DNA from: Bactericera cockerelli
Lineage: Eukaryota; Arthropoda; Insecta; Hemiptera; Triozidae
Direction: 5' to 3'
NCBI GenBank assembly: GCA_024516035.1
Contig: CM044964.1
Span: 24,823,333-24,887,332, forward strand
Length of the DNA: 64,000 nucleotides
Each line of letters opens with the position of its first letter. The stretch's first letter is position 1. The position numbers were made by a program, and so were the translations under genes. Of this stretch, positions 1 to 10,900 are shown piece by piece. The notes beneath the pieces were generated by a model. That model saw only the letters and a program-made list of their open reading frames with translations, had not been told where the DNA came from and did no database searches.

Positions 1-235
1 TAATAATGATAACAACAACGCTATTTAGTTGAAGGTAACTACCAGGCGAGATTAATGCTCAAAGCATTTTCTACCACCTAACCCTCACCTAACTTTGAGG
101 ATTAGGTGGTGGAAAAAAAACCCCGATTATTATGTGGTCACAAACTCAAATTAATGAGGAAATTCATGCACTGGGTGGGGTTCGAACCTGGGGTTTTAAT
201 CAATGCTTCCACTATTAGGAAACTTCTTAGTCAAT
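1..235 (-). repeat. tRNA-derived SINE, family C (copy 1)
   Basis: Reverse-oriented copy of a repeat seen again at 16025, 20727, 33695 and 40497. It has a tRNA-like head containing a B-box (GGTTCGAA type, read on the minus strand near 180), then a body with the 'cattaatttgag' and 'aaaatgctttgagcattaa' segments and a (TTA)n tail at the window start. It is cut by the window edge. Confidence 0.7.
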
Positions 236-257
236 GCTTTAAATTAAGTGGCAGAGA

Positions 258-425
258 ATGCCTCAGGCATTAACTTTGTCGGGGGACAGGGGTTTTACCC
301 TTCATTTGTTTCGGAGGGAACAGAATTTTCTGTGTGAAAAGTCTGCTCCGACCGGGAATCGAACTGAGGATCTCTGGACCGTAGGCAGTAGTCACAACCG
401 TTACGTCACGGAAGCTGGACTGCAA
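258..425 (-). repeat. tRNA-headed SINE fragment (related to 34072-34330)
   Basis: On the minus strand a tRNA-like head (gttgtgactactgcc, then a TTCGATTCCCGG B-box) leads into a body whose end contains 'gggtaaaacccc'. The same order appears on the plus strand at 34072-34330. The 116-residue reading frame here is therefore repeat-derived, not a gene. Confidence 0.6.
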
Positions 426-531
426 ATTTTAAGCGGATCTTTTTTGAACTGCCGCAATTTTTTTCCGTATTTTAGAGAGTCCCTCGCAGCTCGCAGAGGG
501 GAACAGAACTTCCCCTCCCGTGTTTTTCTGA

Positions 532-542
532 TTTTCGCGGGA
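532..542. promoter_or_regulatory. E2F-like motif upstream of MCM3
   Basis: TTTTCGCGGGA lies about 260 bases before the MCM3 start codon. It resembles the E2F core (TTTSSCGC). MCM genes are classical E2F targets in animals, so the position is suggestive, but a single imperfect motif is weak evidence and no TATA or Inr element was assigned. Confidence 0.3.
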
Positions 543-801
543 TTTTGTTTTCAAAATGTAAACAATAAACAAAAGATCGCAGACCGCTCTCTTCTCATTC
601 ATATTTGAATCGGAAAATCAAAAAGTGAAAATCCTTTACCATTTTTCCTTTTAAATTCTAATTTTCATGTTAATAATTTATCTCAGAAGAAATATTCACC
701 TTATCATTTATTAAGTTACCACTTTTTCTTGTCTGCATTACGCCCCGTGTTTGTCTTTAAGTGTTTCAAAACCCGAGTGTTTCAGTGCTACTCAGAGTAA
801 A

Positions 802-1900
802 ATGGAAGAAGAGATTGATCAAAGAATACGTGCTGTCCAGAGTGAATATTTAGACTTCTTAGATGATGAAGAGGACCAGGGGATCTATCAGAAAAAGGTT
901 AAATCTATGCTTGAAGATAGCCGGTGCAGACTGCTAGTTAACATTAATGATTTGCGAAGGAAAAACCCTGCCCGAGCTCAAAACCTGTTGAATAATGCTT
1001 TTGAAGAGTGCATTGCCTTTCAGAGGGCCCTCAAGGAATATGTTGCTTCAGTCGATTCCACATATGCTCAAGCCATTGACGAATTCTTCGTAGCATTTGA
1101 AGGTAGTTTTGGTAACAAACATGTAACCCCTCGTACTCTCACATCCAGATACCTGGGAAACATTGTCTGTCTTGAAGGTATCGTCACCAAGTGTTCTTTG
1201 GTACGTCCGAAGGTTGTAAGGAGTGTCCATTATTGTCCTGCCACAGGCAAACAGGTGCACCGGAAGTACACAGACTTGACTTCATTTGAAGCATTTCCAT
1301 CTAGTTCTGTGTATCCAACTAAAGATGACGATGGTAATGTTTTGGAAACAGAGTATGGTCTGTCAGTATACAAAGATCATCAGACTATTACTGTTCAGGA
1401 AATGCCAGAGAAGGCCCCAGCAGGACAGTTGCCCAGGTCTGTTGATATTATTTGTGACAATGATCTTGTTGATTTGTGCAAGCCAGGAGATCGCATACAG
1501 ATTGTTGGGAACTATAGGTGTTTACCAAGCAAACAGGGAGGATTCACAGCTGGTACTTTCCGCACAATTCTCATAGCTAATCATATTGCTCATCTCACCA
1601 AAGAAGCTACCATGTTTGTCACAAGGGAAGACATCATCAACTGCCGTAAACTAGCCAAGAAGACAAACATTTTTGAGCTTCTATCAAGCTCTCTGGCCCC
1701 ATCTATTCATGGCCATGCCTACATCAAGAAGGCTATTCTGTGTTTGTTGCTGGGAGGGGTGGAGAAGGTGCTACCTAATGGAACAAGACTGAGGGGAGAT
1801 ATCAATGTTCTGCTTATTGGAGATCCCAGTGTGGCCAAATCTCAACTTCTGCGATATGTCCTATGCACAGCACCCAGAGCTATTCCAACTACTGGAAGAG
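802..1900 (+). CDS. MCM3: MCM3 exon 1 (N-terminal domain to Walker A)
   Basis: Encodes 366 codons plus one base. It starts [13 protein letters not shown], and the MCM3-typical block [15 protein letters not shown] follows within 20 residues. The OB-fold region includes [20 protein letters not shown] and CPATGK. The exon ends in the AAA+ core with the Walker A motif GDPSVAKS and PTTGRG. The donor is GAG|GTAAGT at 1901, phase 1. This long exon has no disruption, which contrasts with exons 2 and 7. Confidence 0.96.
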
Positions 1901-4900
1901 GTAAGTCTTAGGCCCCGATAAGTCCAGGATGAGTTTTCACTGAAACGTGTAACCTGTTGAATCATATCCAATAGAAATACATTAAGTTATTAATTTATTT
2001 ATTTTTAATTGTTTAGTGAAAAAATTAATGACATTTTTTTGGGAAGCCTTCACCAAAGACCTTTACTGACTTAACAACACAGCACAATGGATACCTACGA
2101 ATCCATCTAAAAGTACTCTCCCTTACCAAGGAAAGAATGAGAAATCATATACAGAATTGTAAGTAAATTAATTAAAACAAATAAGTTTAATATCTGGTGT
2201 CCTCTTCAGTCAGTTTAAATATGAGCAAGCTGCATTCTCATAGGTAAATTTAGATACTTCAACATCATTTAAGGTCTTTTTTTAGTACAATGGTTCACAC
2301 TTCTCAATTAAAAAATCAATCCCTCTTCCTCAGGAAGTTCCGGTGTTGGTCTCACAGCAGCTGTCACAACTGATCAGGAAACGGGAGGCGAGAGCGTCAT
2401 TTAGAAGCAGGTGCCATGGTGCTAGGCGTGACGAGGAGTTGTGTGATTGATGAGTTTGATAAGATGTCTGATCTTGATAGGACAGCATTCATGAGGTATG
2501 GACAAGCGGGTGACCATTGCTAAAGCTGGTAAGATAAATTTAATGTATTATTATTATGGTAAGCTTTATTAGGTAGAACAAAAATATATACAGTAAAATA
2601 CAATGAAATTATAAAGAAAGAATAAAAAAGATAATGAAGTTAATGTCCTACCTAAAGGGCGGGGTTATTGCCTGTGACAATCTCTTCCATTCTACCCTTA
2701 AATATGTAGAGTTTATAGACATCATCATTATAGGATGGTGTGTTAATGAACAATAATTGTTACTTGTTATACAGTAAAAAAAATTCCTTGCATTTTTAAG
2801 TCTATTTACAAAGGGGGTAAACATACAAGATAAATTCTCAAATGAAAGTATTCTTGTGTATAAATACATTAACGTAACATATAAATTATACAGGGTCTCC
2901 CAGGATCAGATACAAATATATAAAGGGTATTTTGTGAGGCAATTTGCTGAGTTCAAAAGTCATGTCTAAATCCCAATCAGTGTCCTTGCTCTATGTGTGA
3001 TTACATATGTATATAGAAATGTAAGAAAGCTACCTGTCAAATACAATTAGTTGCATTCAAAAATGCATTCAAAAAAGATTGGAAGTTCCTATTGAAAGTC
3101 TGGTGTACTAATGTTATTCTTTAACTTCCTCACCATTCAAGGTATCCAGGCAAAACTGAATGCCCGCTGCTCCGTTCTGGCAGCCGCTAATCCTGTCTAC
3201 GGCAAGTATGATCAGTACAAGACCCCCATGGAAAACATTGGACTTCAAGACTCCCTGCTGTCACGTTTCGACCTCCTGTTTGTCATGCTCGATTTGGTTG
3301 ACAGTGAAAATGACCGTAAAATTTCGGATCATGTTGTACGGATGCATCGCTACCGCAATCCACAGGAATCAGATGGCGCGGTAAGAAAAGAAAGGATAAA
3401 AACAAATTAAATATGCCCGATTGCATAGTTACTAATAGACAGATTTATTCATGATCATAATGAACAACTTTATACATTTACATGATCAATTTATGTTCAA
3501 ATAATCAGTCTGTTAGTGAATATGCAATTCATAGTAAATCTTTCTAACATTCATGTGTAATGCTTTGCATTATTTCTTTGCATCATGATATCTAAGAGAT
3601 TAAGAATTCAAACAGAAGGAGAAGGAAAAAAAAAAATTTTTGTCTGGTAAAAAGACAATTTTTTCTGGTTACAATCTAATGTAATTAAGCATGTATTTCA
3701 ACAGGTAGTTATGAATACATTCCAAGTCAATCTCAGGTTTATGATGTTCAATACTCCTTAATTTATTTATGTAAATAAATATTGTAACTACTAAATGATT
3801 TTCTGCTCAATGGTTCTAGTACACATAGCCCCATTATATCGAAAGTAAGGAGATGTTCTCAGCTCAACCAATCCAGACCAGCTCAATGAATATATATATA
3901 TTTTGAGCGCGATTAGCTCAGTGGTTAAGCGTTCGCTTGCCATGCGGAAGGTCCCGGGGTCGATCCCTGGTGCCGACAAAAATTTGTATTCTTAATTTGG
4001 TTACAATTGTTTGTAAGGGATACCTTCCGGTGCGCGCGTGTTGACCCAGCACTTATTGGGAAGTATTGTGTCACTTCTCGCCCATCAGAGGGGAGGCGTA
4101 CTACGGGATGGTTAGGCTACAACACAGACCACAAGCGTATACAGTAGCTCCTGTTTCATGGCCACGAAATAAAAACGGCTGTGAAACACTCATCTTTTTT
4201 TTCTTTTTTTTTTTTAAACTTTTTATTTTTAATGTCGTAGGTTCTTCCATTGGAATCTGCAGTAGATATTCTTAGCACCGCCAACCCAGATCAGGCAGAT
4301 GAAGAGCTCAGGACTCCGCTGTATGAGAAGTACAACGCTCTGTTGCACGGAGCATCAAGGGCCAAGACAGACAAGATCTTGTCCATGCAGTTTATGAAGA
4401 AATACATCCATGTGGCCAAAGTTCTGAAGCCCATCCTGACAGACGAGGTAAGTCCTTATTAAATCTATTAAATTTATTTTTTATTTATTTACACTTTATT
4501 TATTTTTACAAAACAATCATCAACAAGGAAAACAATAATTTAAAAAAAAAACTTAGAAATATGTACAGAAATAATAATAATAATAATAAAGATCAATATT
4601 AATTACAATTGTTTTGTAACCCGGGGCGAAGTTAATGCCTTAGGCATTCTCTGCCACTTAACCCCGGATACAAAAAAAAAAAGAAAACTAAAACAAATAA
4701 AATAAAACATATATATTTATATTATTATAAAGAAAAAAAAAAGGAAACTAAACGGAGGACGGGGAGGTAAGGAAACGAGGAGAGGGAAAAGACTAATATT
4801 TTATTTACTTTTACTTTTACTAATATTGTCTTTGTATTTTTTGATATTTATATTCTTTTCATCCATTGTAAATAACAAAAAATGTAAATAAATAAAAGTT

Positions 4901-7900
4901 ATTTCTTGGAAAAAAAAAAAAAAAAATTGAATAATGGGACTCAATAGTCCTCAATGGGCAGTATAAATAAGGCAATATTATTATTATATCCCACTTCCTC
5001 TAATCCCAAGCCCTCTAACCACTCCTTCCTCTCTCCTTTTTGCTCATGCTAGGTGTGAATGTGTGTGTGTATGGATACCTTTTTTATTTTATATTTTTAT
5101 ACCTTATTAATTGTAATACTTGTATATTATTTTATCTATTTAAATAAATAAAGAGGTGCTATATTAAACTGTTAGCGTAATGGGACTTCCTGTCTCGAGC
5201 CGACAGTCTAAATAAAGCACTACTATACTATACTGTACTACATATTATATGTTATGTTCTGGGAGTTCAATGTCTCTTTCCATTGCCTAAGAAAATTAAG
5301 ATTCAATTCAATTTAAGACAGACCGTCCCTCACGTAATCCTTTATTATAAACAAATAAACTTATTTTTAACAAACTAATAACACTTTTGTTATTACATAG
5401 TTTGAAATTAATTTTTTGTTCTTGTTTCTTTGTTCAATCTATCTATTTTTTTTTATAATTTCATTGTATTATATATTTTTGTCTTACCTGATAAAGCATA
5501 CTATAACAATATTTTTTTAAATCTTAAAAAATCTAATCTCAATTTTGATGTTGTCTTGTCACAATGATGTTTGCCTCCAATGCAACTTATACATGTATAG
5601 AAGATGTATAGAAGATCTGGCTAGAAGATATAACATAGAAGCAGAAAAGTTCAAAGTTATAGGTCTACTGTTTGGTGCCCGTGGTGTGATTCCAAGTTTT
5701 TTTTTTTTTTTTTTTAATTGGGGTTTAACGTCGCTTTCAACTGCCATGGTCATATCACGACGGGGGTTTTACCCTCCATTCGCAGGAAACTCACAAACCT
5801 GCTACTCACATTGACCTCACCCAGCCTGAGTGGGGCCGGGAAAAGCCAGCGTCACGAGAATTAGAATTTGAATGGTCACCCATCCAAGTCTTAACCTCGC
5901 TGGATGTCGCTTAACTTCGGTGTTCTGAAGGGAACCGGTGTATTCAACATGCCATAGACGCTGGCTAATTCCAAGTTTTACTTTCAATGTTCTGCGTGAT
6001 TTGGGGATTCCATCAAGTTCACTTGTGGCTATGGTTTTGAAAGTGCTGAAGGATTCGATTCACATCCTTCATCTCCATCTGTTCCATTGAAGCTTTATCA
6101 ATTTGATGTTCAAATTTTTTATTGATAATAATTGCTCAAGTGTCAAATTCTGCATGTTATATAAACTTATTTTTATAAAAAAAAAAGTATTTTGGAAAGC
6201 CGGACTGAATAGTCAGGTGACAGATGTGTCACACGGTCGAGAAGTTCTCAAATATATATATACATGTTATATTATGTTATAAATTCAAAGAATAACAAAA
6301 CTGCTCTCCTACCCCACCCACCAGGCTTCGGAAATGATCGCCGAAGAGTATTCCAAGCTTCGCTGTCAGGACCTGATGGATTCCGATGTTGCCCGAACCC
6401 AACCCGTAACTGTCCGAACCCTTGAGACTCTGATTCGGCTGGCCACGGCACATGCCAAAGCCCGTCTGTCCAGGAGTGTGGAGAAAGAAGACGGCGGAGG
6501 TAAGAATTTCATTTCATAAAGCCAAGTCTTCTTAAATTATTATTATTATTATATAATTCTTTATTAGATACAAAAGGACATTATGTACATATAAATAATA
6601 ATTTTTAACAGTGAAAAAAATGAAAAAAGCAATATATACAATAAAAATGAAAAATAATAGAAAATATTTGAAAACATATGTCCTAACTAAAGGGCGGGGT
6701 TATTGCCTATGGCAATCTCTTCCACCCAACCCTTATAGGTTTGGGTTGCCCATACACCTCAGCCACATTGGGCCCTTTGTGTGTGGAAGATTTAGGGCGG
6801 AATTAATAGACAACATCAATAACTTAAGTCGTTGGTAAGTGTCGATTTTCCCTATCTTACACGGTAACGCAATCCGTGACTTAGCGCCACAGAGGTATTA
6901 CAAAAACGTCTATTAATTCCGCCCTTAGCTTCGTTATCTAATCAAGTTTAAGCTTCTCAGAGGTAAGAAGGTTCCCCAAGTGTTCATTTTTCGAGGACCT
7001 GGCACTAAGGGGGCGAAATTAAGAGACAAAATCGATAACTTAAGTAATTGCTTAGCATTAGTTTTCACCATCTTAGACAGTACGAAATACGAGACTTAGC
7101 TACGTCTGTCCAGGAGTGTGGAGAAAGAAGACGCAGAGGTAAGAAGGTTCCCAAGTGTTCAGTTTTTAACGAGACCTGGCACTAAGGGCGAATTAATATT
7201 TATTTAGGTACTTATTTATAGAAACTCTTCATTAGTAGAACATATTAGGCGCCTGTACGGCTGCAGTTTTCAATTTTCTCTCTCAAAATTCTTCAAATAT
7301 TTTTAATTTTTAAAATTCATTAATGTCAATCTTTTTGATACATTTTAGTGTCATTCAAGTTTTTCACAAAGATATCTACATAACAATAAGAAAATCAATT
7401 TCAATGATCTCAGGATGTATGTTGGACGAGAATGATGTATGTACAAAAAGGAGTGCAGAATATTGTTTTAAATATGTGAAAAAGGCAATAAGATTGCGAA
7501 ATAAATATCAATATTAGTAGAACATATATTCAGACAAATAATGGTAAAAATCAAATATGAAAATTGACAATATTAAGAATATAAACAAGAAAAAAAAAAA
7601 AAAAAAATATATATATACATAATTATGTCCTAACTAAAGGACGGGGTTATTGCCTATGGCAATCTCTTCCACCCAACCCTTAGACAAAATCTAAACGGTA
7701 GCTCAGTGGTAAAGACGGCACTCTGTGAATCCAGAGTTTCCAGAGGTCGTGGGTTCGAAACATAGCCGGGACATGACAAGTTATCTTCCCGTTTGTGATT
7801 TTTACCACGTAATAATATGTTTTGGGCTTACTGCTGGAATAAGGGACTTAAGTAGTCTTAATCGGGCAGTATATAAACAAGGCAATATTAATATTAAAAC

Positions 7901-10900
7901 TTAAGTAATTGTTAGCATCACTTTTCCCCATCTTCATAGTACGAAATCCGAGACTCAGTGACACAAAGCTATTACAAAAACGTCTATTAATTCCGCCCTA
8001 AATTCTTTGACCGCTAATCTAACCATGGAGAAATGCGCTTATGGAGACGTCATAATGTATATCTCATGGGTAATGAATCTCTCCCCTAACAGTCTTTTAC
8101 AGTAAGTAACTAGTAGCTACAAACCAAATACAGTAGAGGATAGTTTTTGCGCCGACATAAAATTTAATTCAAAATTTGGTTACAGTTGTTTGTAAGGTAT
8201 ACCTTCCGGTGCGCTCGTGTTGATCCAGCACCTAATTGGGAAGTATTGTGTCACTTCTCGCCCATCAGAGGGGAGGCATACTACGGGATGGACAGGCTAC
8301 AACACAGACCACAAGCGTCTACAGTAGCTCCTGTTTCATGACTAAGAAACAAAAAAAAACCTGTGAAAAACACTCATCTTTATTACTACAAAAAATATCT
8401 TAAACACTTCTAAAAAAAAAAAAAAACAGATCAGTCTCTTTTCTACGCATCTATTCCATCTTCATGTATTTTTTCGTTTTTTTTTCGGTTCCAAGTGCGG
8501 TTAGCTTTTAGAGAAGGTGGGTTTTTAGTGGGTGGAATTCCCACACCCCAGGATCTGGGTGTCTTTGAAAGTTTTTTCCTGCCTTCCATTTAAAAAAAAA
8601 AAAAAAAAAAAAAAATGGAACAAAAACTGTTTGGATATATTTTTTTTTAAAGTCCGGTTTTCAGCGTAGATTTTTTTTTTTTTTTTTTAAGCTTCTCAAT
8701 ATTTAATATTTCATACAACAAACATGTCGTCATTCTTATCCCTTTAATTTTTATCCCAAAATTTAAAGTCTTATCCCAATAAAAATGATAACCTTATGTT
8801 CCCAGGTTGCGATCGAGCTCGTCTCGTTCGCCTACTTCAAAAAGGTACTCGAGAAACCCTCACGCAAGAAGAGACGCCGGGAAGACGGATCTGATGACGT
8901 CACGGAAGACAACGATGACGTCACGGAAGATGAAGATGACGTCACCGCTCCGAGCGCGTCCGAAGATGGCCGAGCTGAGAGTCGGCGGACTCGGAAATCG
9001 AGCCGAGACCCAAGCGCACGCGCACACTGGACCCGTTATGATATCAATGAGGTAAGTTGTCACCGTGGCAGAGTGAGTTAGCGCGCTAGGCATTGCACAC
9101 ATGGTGACCTGGGTTCGATTCCCAGCGGGGGAGGATTTTTTTTTGTTCTGTACTTGGATGTTCGGGGTTCACTCATACCTCGTGAGGAAAAATGAGTTGC
9201 TACTTTGATGTGAAGCGGCGACCAGTGGCAGAATCATAGGCAAAAAATATAATACAAGATATTGTAAATTAAAGTGGTAAAGTCCTATGATTCTGCGCTA
9301 CCCACTAAATTTGTGACATAATAACACAAAGAAAAAGCATTATTATGTATTATTATATATCAACGTGGTAAGCGTTTTTTTTTTTTTTTTTTTTTTTTTG
9401 GAGGGGCAAAGACTCCGATTGTTATAGACCTCTCTTTAAATAAATGTTTTTTTGTACAGGCGTAGCTATGTTTTTAAAAAATAAATATTATTTGATGTAC
9501 TCTAAGTGAGTAACCGACCTCAGTAGCTTGATTGATAAGGCAGCAGACTTGTGACCTGGAGGTCGGTGGTTCAAGTCCGGTTTCAGCGTGGATTTTAGTA
9601 AAGCGAGTTTGAGTAGTTGTGATATCACGAAAGTGATAAACACAAATATGATAACTTAAAAACTTTCAACGAGGTAAGCGTTTTTTTTTTTTTTACAGAC
9701 GTAGCTATATTTTTTTAAAATTTATTTGATGTACTCTAAGTGAGTAGAAGAGTAGCCCAACTAATGTTGAACTTTCCTTTAATATTATTTGATGTACTCT
9801 AAGTGAGTAGAAGAGAGTAGCCCAACTAATGTTGAACTTTCCTTTAACTCTTTGACTGCCAGAGCTAATCTTGACATGTTTCCTACCGGCCAAGCCAAAT
9901 ACGTGTACACTTACCCACCGGCCAAATGTAATCTAGTCTGACACAACTCGAGTTGTGCCGTGGCCCTGGAGGTGTGTGTTTTGTAAATTTGCTTCCTCAC
10001 AGGCCATGGCACAATAGATTTAAAAACCTACAATAGATTTAAAAACAGTTCTGAAAATCCTCAAGACACAGGCTTTTGGATATACCTAAAAGAAATCTTT
10101 AGTTACACAATTCTAGTTGCGACATCGACCTAAAGATTGCATTTTCAGCACAACTCGAGTTGTGCCATGGCCGGGTGGGAAAGTGTACTGGCACAACTCG
10201 AGTTGTGCCATGGCAGTCAAAGAGTTAAACGTTGTTGTGTTTTATCTCGTTTCTTTGTTGAATTTCCATTTATTTATCTATCGAAGTCAAATAATACTGA
10301 TCTGTCTACTACAGTTGTGACATGGCGGGTGGGAAAGTGTACTGGCACAACTCGAGTTGTGCCATGGCAGTCAAAGAGTTAAACGTTGTTGTGTTTTATC
10401 TCGTTTCTTTGTTGAATTTCCATTTATTTATCTATCGAAGTCAAATAATACTGATCTGTCTACTACAGTTGTGACATAATAAAAAACTTTTTTTTATGTT
10501 TCACAATCTTTTTTTTTTAAGTGGGGTTTAACGTCGCTTTCAACTGCCATGGTCATATCACGACGGGGGTTTTACCCTCCATTCGCAGGAAACTCACAAA
10601 CCTGCTACTACATTGACCTCACCCAGCCTGAGTGGGGCCGGGAAAAGCCAGCGTCACGAGAATTAGAATTTGAATGGTCACCCACCCAAGTCTTAACCTC
10701 GCTGGATGTCGCTTAACTTCGGTGTTTGAAGGGAACCGGTGTATTCAACATGCCATCGACGCTGGCCCAATCTTTTTTAATTCGTAGCTATTAAAACGCA
10801 GCTACTGTAGACACTTGAGGTCTATATTGTAGCTTGCCCATCCCGTAGTATGCCTCCCCTCTGATGGGCGAGAAGGTCACAATACTTCCCAATTCCGGTG

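Noticed and set aside
258..608. Open frame upstream of MCM3 as an upstream gene
   Set aside because: The first half is an inverted tRNA-headed SINE and the rest is promoter-like DNA. There is no protein similarity.
751..801. N-terminal extension of MCM3 from TTG at 751
   Set aside because: Eukaryotic initiation favours the ATG at 802, which has a strong context and fits the usual family N-terminus length.
3905..3977. tRNA-Gly gene
   Set aside because: The A-box, B-box and anticodon-like arm are present, but the acceptor stem is poor, and the sequence is the head of a repeated SINE with body copies elsewhere.
5846..5965. Functional 5S rRNA gene
   Set aside because: The match is partial, followed by a SINE body and poly-A, and bounded by a target-site duplication. 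It is a retroposed element.
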